DNA of 64,000 nt from JANWZL01 sp037445185. GTDB lineage: Bacteria; Pseudomonadota; Gammaproteobacteria; Burkholderiales; Thiobacillaceae. Made by a program: the position numbers and the translations under genes. The notes under the pieces are model-generated. The model saw only the letters and a list, made by a program, of their open reading frames with translations, ran no database searches and was not told the origin of the DNA. Positions 8,093 to 15,690 of the stretch are shown here, one piece after another. The first letter of the stretch is position 1. Each line of letters starts with the position of its first letter. Where the stretch lies: the NCBI GenBank assembly GCA_037445185.1, contig JBBIKZ010000002.1, positions 1 through 64,000 of the forward strand, read 5' to 3'.

Positions 8093-8503
8093 TCATTTTT
8101 CCTTGGGCAGGCCGGCCTGTTCCCAGGCCACCATGCCGCCGGCCAGGTTGTGCACGCGCGCGAAACCGGCGCGGCGCAACAGGCTGCAGGCATGGCTCGA
8201 GCGGCTGCCCGTACGACACACGGCGACGATGGCCTTGTCCTTGTATTTTTCCAGGTCTTCGAGCCTATCCTTGAGTTGGCGCAGCGGGATGTGCTTGGCC
8301 TTGGGGATGCGGCCGTCACGGAACTCCGAGTCCTCGCGCACGTCGAGCACCAGGGCATCCTCGTGGTTGAACAGCATCACCGCCTCCTGCGGTCCGACCT
8401 GTTTGATGCCGGAAAAGCGCCCGCTGATCGAGGGCCAGACCAGCATGGCGCCGGACAGCAGCGCCAGCAACACGAGCCAGATGTTCTGCAGGATGAAATC
8501 CAT
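8093..8503 (-). CDS. Membrane-anchored rhodanese-domain protein (YibN type)
   Basis: 136 residues: one N-terminal transmembrane helix (about residues 6-25), then a single rhodanese domain. The catalytic loop 'VAVCRTGSRSSHA' carries the active-site Cys that would hold a persulfide. 'LVLDVREDSEFRDGRIPKAKHIPL' is the typical rhodanese N-terminal motif. It matches YibN, the conserved neighbour of grxC and secB; its substrate is not established. The Uma2 stop lies 3 bp upstream, so it may be transcribed from further upstream as well as from a local promoter. Confidence 0.9.
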   Translation of the reverse strand: MDFILQNIWLVLLALLSGAMLVWPSISGRFSGIKQVGPQEAVMLFNHEDALVLDVREDSEFRDGRIPKAKHIPLRQLKDRLEDLEKYKDKAIVAVCRTGSRSSHACSLLRRAGFARVHNLAGGMVAWEQAGLPKEK

Positions 8504-8506
8504 GGC

Positions 8507-9079
8507 TTATTCGGGGAACAGGTCGAAGTCGATCATCGCCTCGGGCAGGACGCCGATCGGCGTGCGTCCGCGCATCTCCAGGATCTGCGGGCGGCCGTAG
8601 CGCCCGCCCTCGAGGCGGTAGATGGTGAGCACACGGTCGGTGGGGTGCAGCAGCCACACCTCCGGCACGCCGGCCCGTTCATAGGCGGCGAGCTTGACCG
8701 TCTGATCGCGCACGGCCGAGGCGGGGAAGAGCACCTCCGCGACCCAGTCCGGCGCGCCGCGCACGCCGCGCTCGTCCACCTTGGCCGGGTCGCACACGGC
8801 CAGTACGTCGGGCTGCAACACCGTGTCGATCTCCCCGTCCGCTTCTTTGGCGTGTGGCAGGCGCACGTCGAAGGGGGCGACGAAGACCTGGCAGCTGCGG
8901 CCAGCGAGTGCTGCCTTGACCTGTGCGAACAATTCCCCCACGACGAGCTGGTGGCTGCGCGTGGGGGAAGGCGCCATGGCGTATGCCACGCCGTCGATCA
9001 GCTCGTAGCGGGCGTCCTCCGGCCAGTTGAGATAGTCGGCGTAGGTGTAGCGCGCGTCGCGTGTCAGTGGGTATCCCAT
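8507..9079 (-). CDS. Uma2 family (DUF820) putative nuclease
   Basis: 190 residues, second Uma2/DUF820 protein of the window. Core elements: 'RYELIDGVAYAMAPSPT', 'LQPDVLAVCDPAKVD' (first acid), 'PDWVAEVLFPAS' (second acid) and 'QTVKLAAYERAGVPEVWLL' (Lys and family tail). It differs strongly in sequence from the copy at 102-665, so this is not a recent duplication. It is wedged between the DUF2892 gene (37 bp upstream) and the rhodanese gene (3 bp downstream), apparently inserted between two operons without breaking colinearity. Function unknown. Confidence 0.82.
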   Translation of the reverse strand: MGYPLTRDARYTYADYLNWPEDARYELIDGVAYAMAPSPTRSHQLVVGELFAQVKAALAGRSCQVFVAPFDVRLPHAKEADGEIDTVLQPDVLAVCDPAKVDERGVRGAPDWVAEVLFPASAVRDQTVKLAAYERAGVPEVWLLHPTDRVLTIYRLEGGRYGRPQILEMRGRTPIGVLPEAMIDFDLFPE

Positions 9080-9116
9080 GCCTTGCGCACCGGGGTGAGG
9101 CAGAGCGGATTATCGC

Positions 9117-9344
9117 TCAACTGGCGCAGGGGGCGCTCGCCTCCTTGAAGCCCAGCTTCTTCAGGATGCTGACCAGGGGGCAGAGATTGGTGAAGCCGGA
9201 CTGGAACAGGTTCAGTCCCACGAAGGCGGTGAACCACAGCCAGGAGACCTGGGTGAGGTCGGCCTGGCCCATGGTATGGGCGAGCCCCAGCGACAACAGG
9301 ATGAAGAAACCGGCGACGATGCGGACGATGCGTTCGATGGTCAT
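9117..9344 (-). CDS. DUF2892 membrane protein, YgaP C-terminal-domain type
   Basis: 75 residues with two hydrophobic helices (about 8-24 and 36-52) and the family hallmark 'GLNLFQSGFTNLCPLVSILKKLGF'. The same domain forms the membrane tail of YgaP rhodaneses and occurs as a separate protein in BigR-type sulfide-detoxification operons (family knowledge). Here it is the fifth gene, 39 bp after an RND pump whose operon starts with a SqrR/BigR-like ArsR regulator. A role in persulfide handling is inferred from that context only. Confidence 0.85.
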   Translation of the reverse strand: MTIERIVRIVAGFFILLSLGLAHTMGQADLTQVSWLWFTAFVGLNLFQSGFTNLCPLVSILKKLGFKEASAPCAS

Positions 9345-9383
9345 GGCAGTACTCCTGAGTTGACGGTTGATGACAAAGACCGG

Positions 9384-12300
9384 TCAGGCCGCCTCGGGTT
9401 GAGGGCGGCGCTGCCAGAGGTAATACAGCAAGGGGATCACCACCAGGGTGAGCGCGGTGGAGGCGAAGGTGCCGAAGATGAGGGAGATGGCGAGCCCGCC
9501 GAACACCGGGTCGGTGATCATGATGGCCGAGGCGAGGATGATGGCCAAGGCCGTCAGCAGGATGGGGCGGAAGCGCACGGCGCCGGCCTCCATCACCGCC
9601 TCCTCGAGGCTGAAGCCCTGGCGGCGGTAGTCGAGGATGAAGTCGATGAGCAGGAGCGAGTTGCGCACCACGATGCCGGCCAGTGCGATGGCACCGATCA
9701 TGGAGGTCGCGGTGAAGGCCTGACCCATGACCCAGTGGCCGGGGAAGATGCCGATCAGGGTGAGCGGGATGGCCCCCATCACGACGATGGGCAGCATGAA
9801 GGATTTGTAGTAAGCGGTGAGCAACAGGTAGATCAACACCAGGGCGACGATGAAGGCGCTGCCGAGGTCACGGAAGACGTCCAGGGTGAGCCGCATCTCG
9901 CCGCCCCAGAGCAGGGTGTAGTCGGCCACGTCGCGGGGTTGCGCCTCGACGAAGCCCAGGTTGCCGGTGGTGAAGGCGACCCCGCTCTTCTCCAGACGCT
10001 TGCCGTCGAGCATCTGGTCCAGCGCCAGCACGGCATAGACCGGGCTGGAGGTGATCATCTCGCCGCCCACCATGACCATGGGGTGCAGGTCGCGGCCATA
10101 GATCGGCTTGGCCTCGATCACCCGCTCCACGCGGGCGATTGCCGACAGCGGCACCTGCGCCCCCTGCGCGTTGGTCACCCGCAGGGCGAGCAGGGTCTCG
10201 GGGTGCGCGCGCAGCGCGCGCGGCAGACGCACACGAATCTCCACGGGCTCGCGGGCATCGGCGACGTGCAACGTGCCGATGGCGAAGCCGGCGATGTAGT
10301 TGCGCAGCATCTGCGCCACCTGCGCGGGCGCGACGCCGGCGAGAGAGGCCTTTTCCGCATCCACGCGCACGTCGAAGCCCTCCACGTCCGCCCCGACCGT
10401 GTCGTCCACGTTGATCAGGCCGTAGATCCGGCCGAAGGCGGCGCTCACCTCGGCGGCGGCGAGCCGCAACCGGTCGTAGTCCGGACCGTAGAGTTCGGCC
10501 AGGATCTGCGAGGGGACCGGCGGCCCGGGCGGCGTCTCGTAGATCTTGATCTTGGCCTGGGGATGGGCCGCGCGCACCGCTGCGAGCTGGCGGTCGAGTT
10601 CCTGCGCGATGTCGTGCGAGCTTGAGCTGCGTTCGTGCTTGTCGGTGAGGTTGACCCGGATCTGGGCGAAGTGCGCGCCGCGCTTGAGGAGGTCGCCGCG
10701 CACCAGGGCGGCGAAATCGATCGGCGCCGGCAGGCCCAGGAAGGCCTGGTAGTCGGTGACCTCGGGGTGGGCGGCCAGCACCGCCGCCACCTCGCGCACC
10801 ACGCGGTCGGTGGCGGCCAGCGCCGTGCCGGCCGGCATGTCCACCTGCAGCAGCATGGTGTTGGTGTTGTCGTTGGGCAGCATCTTCAGTTCCACCCCCA
10901 GCGGCGAGAGGGGGCCGTTCAAGCCGGCGGGGCGCACGAACTGCCAGGCCGGCATGACCATGGCGCCGACGAGCAGGGCCAGCACCACCAGGAAGAACAG
11001 GTTGCGCCGGCCGGGGCTCGCGATGAGGGGGCGGATGACCGCCAGATAGCCGCGGCGCAGCGGGTCGCCGGCCGCGTGGTCCTTGTCTTCCAGGGTGGGC
11101 GTCTCCTGCATGGCCTGCAGGGCCTTGCCCTGGAGCATGCGCCGGGCCGCCCAGGGCACCACCGAGTAGGCGATGAACAGCGAGGCCAGCATGGCCACCG
11201 GCACGTTGATGGGGATGGGGCGCATGAAGGGGCCCATCATGCCGGTGACGAAGGCCATCGGGATGAAGGCGAGCATCACCGCCAGGGTGGCCACGTTGGT
11301 GGGGTTGCCGATCTCGTTGGTGGCGAGGATCAGGCTGCGCCCGAAGTCCTTGAGCCGCTCCTTGCCGTGGTGCAGGTGGCGGTGGATGTTCTCGATCACC
11401 ACGATGGAGTCGTCCACCAGCAGGCCCAGGGCGAGGATCAGGGCGAACAGGGTGATGCGGTTGATGGTCTGGCCGACGAGATAGCCCACCGCGAGCACGA
11501 TGAAGAGGATGAGCGGTATGGTCATGGTGACGATGGCCGCCTCGCGCCAGCCCAGGAACCACCACATGAGCAGGATGACGGTGACGATGGCGATGCCGAG
11601 GTGCTCCACCAGCAGGTTCACAGCGGCATTGGCGCGCTCGCCGTCGTCGCGGGTGACGGTGACCTCGATCCCCTCCGGCAGGGCCACGCGCTCGAGTTCT
11701 TCTAGCTTCTCGAGCACCGCGGCGGAGACGCTCACCCCGTTGGTGCCCGCCTTCTTGGCGATGGCCAGGGTCACCGCCGGCCGTGTCTCTCCCCCCTTGT
11801 GGCCGATCCAGCTCGCCTCCTCGACCTCGGCGCCACCCTCCTCGATGCGCGCCACGTCCTTGAGATACACCGGTCGTCCCGCGTGCACGCCCACCACGGT
11901 CTCGCCCACCTCGCGCGCGGAGCCGAGGAAGCCGGCCAGCCGCATCGGCTGCATACGGTTGCCCTGGACGAGATCGCCCAGCGGGGCGGAGACATTGGTG
12001 CCGCGCAGCATGCGCTCCACCTGGTCCAGGGTCAGCTGCGCGGCGGCCAGTCGCTGCGGGTCGATCCACACGTGCAACGTCGGGGCGCGACCGCCGACGA
12101 TCTGGGTGAAGGACACGCCGGGGACGTTGCGCAGATGCTCGAGCAGCCGGGCGCCCACCTCGCGCAGGGCGCGCTCATCGTGGTGCGCCGAGCTCAGCGT
12201 CAGGGTCAGGATGGGCACGTCGTCGACGTTGATCGGCCGCACCACCGGCTGCATGGCGCCGGGCGGGATGCGGTCCATGTTCTGCATGAGCTGGTTGTAG

Positions 12301-12674
12301 AGCTTGACCAGGCTGTCCTCCTGGTCCTGCCCCACCTCGAACTGCACCGTGACCACGCCGTAGTCGTTGGCGGCGTAACCGAAGGTGTGCTCCACCCCCG
12401 ACTGGGCGTTCATGATCGTCTCCAGCGGCTTGACGATCAGGTTGTGCACCTCCTCCGCGCTCGCCCCGGGCTTGGCGACGATGATGTTGGCCGCCGGCAC
12501 CACGATCTGCGGGTTGTACTCGCGCGGTGTCATGACCAAGGCCAGCGCCCCGATCATGAACAGGAACAGGATCATCAGCGGGGTGATCTTGGATTCGAGG
12601 AAGGCGCCGGCGAGCCGGCCGGCGATGTTCAAGCCGTCCTGCCCGGTGTCGCCGCGATGGATCGGTTCGGTCAT
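9384..12674 (-). CDS. RND efflux permease (HAE1-like)
   Basis: Inner-membrane proton-driven pump of the AcrB superfamily, 1096 residues. It has one N-terminal helix, a large porter loop ('KPGASAEEVHNLIVKPLE'), a helix cluster with 'GLLVDDSIVVIENIHRHL' carrying the paired Asp of the proton relay, a second porter domain and a second helix cluster with 'GIVVRNSLLLIDFI'. The ATG at 12674 (MTEPIHRGD) is chosen. A GTG at 12704 would overlap the upstream gene's stop. It follows the adaptor by 16 bp and works with that adaptor and the TolC-like channel. The substrate is not readable; the sensor-like ArsR regulator hints at a sulfur- or redox-linked cargo. Confidence 0.94.
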   Translation of the reverse strand: MTEPIHRGDTGQDGLNIAGRLAGAFLESKITPLMILFLFMIGALALVMTPREYNPQIVVPAANIIVAKPGASAEEVHNLIVKPLETIMNAQSGVEHTFGYAANDYGVVTVQFEVGQDQEDSLVKLYNQLMQNMDRIPPGAMQPVVRPINVDDVPILTLTLSSAHHDERALREVGARLLEHLRNVPGVSFTQIVGGRAPTLHVWIDPQRLAAAQLTLDQVERMLRGTNVSAPLGDLVQGNRMQPMRLAGFLGSAREVGETVVGVHAGRPVYLKDVARIEEGGAEVEEASWIGHKGGETRPAVTLAIAKKAGTNGVSVSAAVLEKLEELERVALPEGIEVTVTRDDGERANAAVNLLVEHLGIAIVTVILLMWWFLGWREAAIVTMTIPLILFIVLAVGYLVGQTINRITLFALILALGLLVDDSIVVIENIHRHLHHGKERLKDFGRSLILATNEIGNPTNVATLAVMLAFIPMAFVTGMMGPFMRPIPINVPVAMLASLFIAYSVVPWAARRMLQGKALQAMQETPTLEDKDHAAGDPLRRGYLAVIRPLIASPGRRNLFFLVVLALLVGAMVMPAWQFVRPAGLNGPLSPLGVELKMLPNDNTNTMLLQVDMPAGTALAATDRVVREVAAVLAAHPEVTDYQAFLGLPAPIDFAALVRGDLLKRGAHFAQIRVNLTDKHERSSSSHDIAQELDRQLAAVRAAHPQAKIKIYETPPGPPVPSQILAELYGPDYDRLRLAAAEVSAAFGRIYGLINVDDTVGADVEGFDVRVDAEKASLAGVAPAQVAQMLRNYIAGFAIGTLHVADAREPVEIRVRLPRALRAHPETLLALRVTNAQGAQVPLSAIARVERVIEAKPIYGRDLHPMVMVGGEMITSSPVYAVLALDQMLDGKRLEKSGVAFTTGNLGFVEAQPRDVADYTLLWGGEMRLTLDVFRDLGSAFIVALVLIYLLLTAYYKSFMLPIVVMGAIPLTLIGIFPGHWVMGQAFTATSMIGAIALAGIVVRNSLLLIDFILDYRRQGFSLEEAVMEAGAVRFRPILLTALAIILASAIMITDPVFGGLAISLIFGTFASTALTLVVIPLLYYLWQRRPQPEAA

Positions 12675-12690
12675 GTCTGCCGCCTTAGCC

Positions 12691-13758
12691 TCAGCCCTTG
12701 ACACGGTCGCCGCTGCCGAGCCGTTCGGCGCCCTCCGCCACGTAGCGCTCGCCCGCCTTCAGGCCGGCCTGGATCTCGACGCGGTCGTCGTGCCGCTCAC
12801 CGCTGCGCACCATGCGAAAGCGGGCGATGCCCGCGGCGTCGAGCACGAACACGCCTTCGATACCGGCGCGGCGCACCAGGGCGCTCGCCGGGACGGTCAG
12901 GGCCTGGCGGGTCTCCAGGGGGAAGAGGGCACGGGCGAAGGTGCCGCTGCGCAGACCCTCGCCGTCGATGTCCAGCTTGACCAAGAAGGTGCGGCTCACC
13001 GGGTCGGCCGCCGGCGAGATGCGGGCCACGCGGGCCGCGAGCGGTCGGGCGAGGCCGTCCACCTCCACCTCGATCACCTGACCCGGTTGGATGCGCGCCA
13101 GGACATCCTCCGGCACCTGGGTCTCCACCTGCTTGGGACCGGCCGATTCCAGCACCAGCACCGGCTGGCCGGGGGCGGCGAGATCGCCCCGGTCGGCCAG
13201 CTTGCGCGTGACCACGCCGCCGATGGGGGCGGTGACCACGGCATAGCGCAACTGGCCCTGCGCGGTCGCGAGCTGGGCGCGGGCCTGGGCGAGCCGGGTG
13301 GCGGCCAGGTCGCGGTTGAGCTTCACCTTTTCGTATTGCTGGCGCGTGACCACCTCTTCCTTGAGCAGGTTGGCGTAGCGATCGAGGTCGGCCTGGGCGT
13401 CGCGCAGGGCGTCCTCAGCCTGCTGTACGCCGTGGCGGGCCAGTTCCACCTGCCCCTCGACGTCGAGGGGATCGACGGTGAACAGGCGCTGCCCGGCCTT
13501 GACCGCCTGGCCATCGGCGACGGCGATGTCGCGGATGTAGCCCATGAGGCGGGAGGCCACCTCCACCCGCTCGCGCGCCACCACGGTTGCGGGGGCGGCG
13601 TGATACATCGGCAGCGGCCGCACAGTGGCCACTTCCGTGCGCGCCTCGATCGCGCGCGCCTGGCCGGCCGGTGCCGCGGTCTCGTCGTCTGTGCCGCAGC
13701 CGGCGAGCAGCAGGAGGCTCACGGCAGGCAGGATGACGGCGTAGTTCGATCGCTTCAT
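12691..13758 (-). CDS. RND periplasmic adaptor (membrane fusion) lipoprotein
   Basis: 355 residues. A lipoprotein signal 'LLLLAGC' places the lipidated Cys at about residue 21. Then come an HlyD-like biotinyl-lipoyl half ('LMGYIRDIAVADGQAVKAGQ'), an alpha-helical hairpin (about 105-170), the second lipoyl half ('VVTAPIGGVVTRKLADRGDLAAPGQ') and beta-barrel/membrane-proximal domains. It bridges the RND permease and the TolC-like channel. 11 bp separate it from the upstream tolC-like gene and 16 bp from the RND gene, so the three are cotranscribed. Confidence 0.94.
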   Translation of the reverse strand: MKRSNYAVILPAVSLLLLAGCGTDDETAAPAGQARAIEARTEVATVRPLPMYHAAPATVVARERVEVASRLMGYIRDIAVADGQAVKAGQRLFTVDPLDVEGQVELARHGVQQAEDALRDAQADLDRYANLLKEEVVTRQQYEKVKLNRDLAATRLAQARAQLATAQGQLRYAVVTAPIGGVVTRKLADRGDLAAPGQPVLVLESAGPKQVETQVPEDVLARIQPGQVIEVEVDGLARPLAARVARISPAADPVSRTFLVKLDIDGEGLRSGTFARALFPLETRQALTVPASALVRRAGIEGVFVLDAAGIARFRMVRSGERHDDRVEIQAGLKAGERYVAEGAERLGSGDRVKG

Positions 13759-13769
13759 GTGCGTTCCCC

Positions 13770-15110
13770 TCAGATCGAGTCGGCGCTCAGCACACCGACG
13801 GCGCGCTGCAGTTCCGCGCGTTGCACGGCGAGTTCGTGACGCGCCGCCACCAGGTCGGCGCGGGCCCGGTCGAGCTGCGCCTGGGCGGTGAGCAGCTCCA
13901 CGACCGTGGCCATGGCGTTTTCATAGCGGCGCCTGACCAGGCGCTGGGCCTCCTCGGCCTGTTCCACCGCCAGCTCGCGCGCCGCGACCCGCTCCTCGGC
14001 CTCGAGCGCCCGACGCCGGGCCTCGGCGACCTGCAGCGCGATGCCGTCCTGGGTCTGACGTAGCCGAGCGGCGAGTTCGCGCCGACCCGCCTCGGCCCGG
14101 TCCACCCCGGCGCGGGCCACACCGGCGTCGAAGGCCGCCCAGGTCAGCACGCCGGCCAGGGTCTGGCTGCTGGCGTCCAGCCCTATCGTCTTGTCGTTCC
14201 AGTCCTGGCGCAGCATGACGCTGAACTGGGGACGCTTGACGGCGCGCGCCGCCTCGACCTGGGCGCCTGCCGCCTCCATCTGGCTCGCCAGGGCGGCGAG
14301 GGCGGCGTGTCCGTCCAGGGCCTGACGGCGCAGTTCCTGTTCGCTGCCGGGCAACAGCCGGGGCAGCACGGGCGCGCCCACATCCAGGGGTTCGTCCAGG
14401 GGCTTGCCCAGCAGCAGCTTGAGGCGGTCGAGGGCGCTCGCCACGCCGTTCCTGGCCTCCGCCAGGCGCACGCGGGCGTCCTCCAGGTGCACGCGGGCGG
14501 TGAGCACGTCGCTCTTGACGGCCATGCCCTGCTGGTGCATGCGCTGGGTGACGCGCACGTATTCCTCGGCGGCGGCCAGGGCCTGCTCGGCCACCCGCAC
14601 CTGGGCGCGGGCGGTATGCACCCCCTGGTAGCTCACCAGCACCTGCTGGATGAGCTGCTGGCGTGCCGCCACGTCGCCCGACCGGGCGGCGCGCACCAGG
14701 GCCTGCGCCTGCGACACGAAGCTGCGCACCTGACCGCCGGTGTAGAGGGGCCAGATGAGCTCCACACGGGTATTGAGATTGTTGATGGCCTTGGGATCGT
14801 TCAGCCTGGCCGGGGCGAAGTCCGCTGCCGTCACCCTCTCCTGCCCCAATTTTAGGCCGAAGGCACCCAAGGGGTCGTTGCTGTGGGTGGCGGTGAGCGC
14901 GAGGTTGACCCGCGGCAGCCTCCCGGCCTCGGCCTGCCTGAGGCCGGCCTCGGCCTGCTCGATCTGGCTGCGGCTCACCGCGAGGTCCGGGTTCTGGGCC
15001 AGGGCCAGTTCGACGCACTGGCGGAAGTCCAGGGTCTCGGCCGCCACACTGGCCGAGACCAACACGAGCGCCACGACCCCAAGCAGTCTGCGCAGTGTCT
15101 TCAAGGTCAT
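13770..15110 (-). CDS. TolC family outer-membrane channel
   Basis: 446 residues with a Sec signal peptide (cleavage probably after 'SASVAA', about residue 24) and two TolC/OEP repeats of long amphipathic helices. The start of the mature protein, 'ETLDFRQCVELALAQNPDLAVSR', is the usual OEP opening. The ATG at 15110 has a GAGGAG site at good spacing; a longer reading from 15146 lacks one. It is the first structural gene after arsR and is preceded by its own promoter and palindrome (15180-15223). Forms the exit duct of the RND system. Confidence 0.93.
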   Translation of the reverse strand: MTLKTLRRLLGVVALVLVSASVAAETLDFRQCVELALAQNPDLAVSRSQIEQAEAGLRQAEAGRLPRVNLALTATHSNDPLGAFGLKLGQERVTAADFAPARLNDPKAINNLNTRVELIWPLYTGGQVRSFVSQAQALVRAARSGDVAARQQLIQQVLVSYQGVHTARAQVRVAEQALAAAEEYVRVTQRMHQQGMAVKSDVLTARVHLEDARVRLAEARNGVASALDRLKLLLGKPLDEPLDVGAPVLPRLLPGSEQELRRQALDGHAALAALASQMEAAGAQVEAARAVKRPQFSVMLRQDWNDKTIGLDASSQTLAGVLTWAAFDAGVARAGVDRAEAGRRELAARLRQTQDGIALQVAEARRRALEAEERVAARELAVEQAEEAQRLVRRRYENAMATVVELLTAQAQLDRARADLVAARHELAVQRAELQRAVGVLSADSI

Positions 15111-15179
15111 AACCGAACTCCTCGTATGGGTGCGCGCGGGCACCATGACAGGCGGCCAGCCGGCTACGACCGGCGTGGC

Positions 15180-15199
15180 ATATTAGATTCGGCTAATAT
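15180..15199. promoter_or_regulatory. Perfect 7-6-7 palindrome, candidate ArsR operator
   Basis: ATATTAG, six bases, CTAATAT. It overlaps the -10 hexamer of the tolC-RND promoter, the position expected of a repressor site, and lies directly downstream of the arsR gene. ArsR-family dimers bind AT-rich inverted repeats of this size. Confidence 0.6.
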
Positions 15200-15223
15200 A
15201 CCTCATTAAAAATATTTATGCAA
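15195..15223 (-). promoter_or_regulatory. Sigma-70 promoter of the tolC-RND operon
   Basis: On the minus strand TTGCAT, exactly 17 bp, then TATATT. The -10 (15195-15200) lies inside the palindrome at 15180-15199. The tolC ATG is 85 bp downstream. Confidence 0.6.
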
Positions 15224-15254
15224 GCAAGCGGTGAACGCGGTCTTCGGCGCGGGG

Positions 15255-15569
15255 TCACGATTTGGTGAAGCCGCAGAACACGTCGCGCATCATGCCGATG
15301 AGCTGCAGGGTGCGCGTGTCGCTGACGCGGTAGTAGACGCGGTTGGCATCCTTGCGCGTGCGTAGCACCCCCTTGTCGCGCAGGATGGCCAGGTGCTGCG
15401 AGATGTTGCTCTGCGAGGTGCCCACGTTGTCGACGATGTCCTGCACGCTCACCTCCTTGTCGCCCAGCACGCACAGGATCTTGAGCCGCAGCGGATGCGA
15501 CATGGCCTTGAGGGCGCGCGAGGCCTGTTCGATGTGTTCGTCGTTCTCGATGATTTCCGTGGAGACCAT
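15255..15569 (-). CDS. ArsR-family repressor with SqrR/BigR-like cysteine pair
   Basis: 104-residue winged-helix repressor. The recognition region 'SQSNISQHLAILRDKGVLRTRKDANRVYYRV' is canonical ArsR. There is no ArsR- or SmtB-type metal motif (no ELCVCDL). Two cysteines remain, C33 in 'RLKILCVLGD' and C99 in 'DVFCGFTKS', 66 residues apart. That spacing and those positions match the redox pair of the persulfide sensors SqrR and BigR (about C41/C107 and C42/C108), where oxidation to a polysulfide bridge releases DNA. The start at 15569 has an AAGG site; the frame is open further upstream. It heads the tolC-adaptor-RND-DUF2892 operon. Persulfide sensing is inferred. Confidence 0.88.
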   Translation of the reverse strand: MVSTEIIENDEHIEQASRALKAMSHPLRLKILCVLGDKEVSVQDIVDNVGTSQSNISQHLAILRDKGVLRTRKDANRVYYRVSDTRTLQLIGMMRDVFCGFTKS

Positions 15570-15639
15570 GGGGGACCTTGAGGCGTGAAGAGGCGTGAAC
15601 TTACTGTAACGGCGCGAAGGCCGCAAACCTTTATCGAAA

Positions 15640-15645
15640 TATAAT
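15640..15645 (+). promoter_or_regulatory. -10 element upstream of gpmI
   Basis: TATAAT in the AT-rich arsR-gpmI divergent gap, 46 bp before the gpmI ATG. No clear -35. The same AT-rich stretch probably also serves arsR on the other strand. Confidence 0.35.
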
Positions 15646-15690
15646 AAAATGTCGATGGATTTTGTCCGGAATTCCCAATAAAATCTTCTG

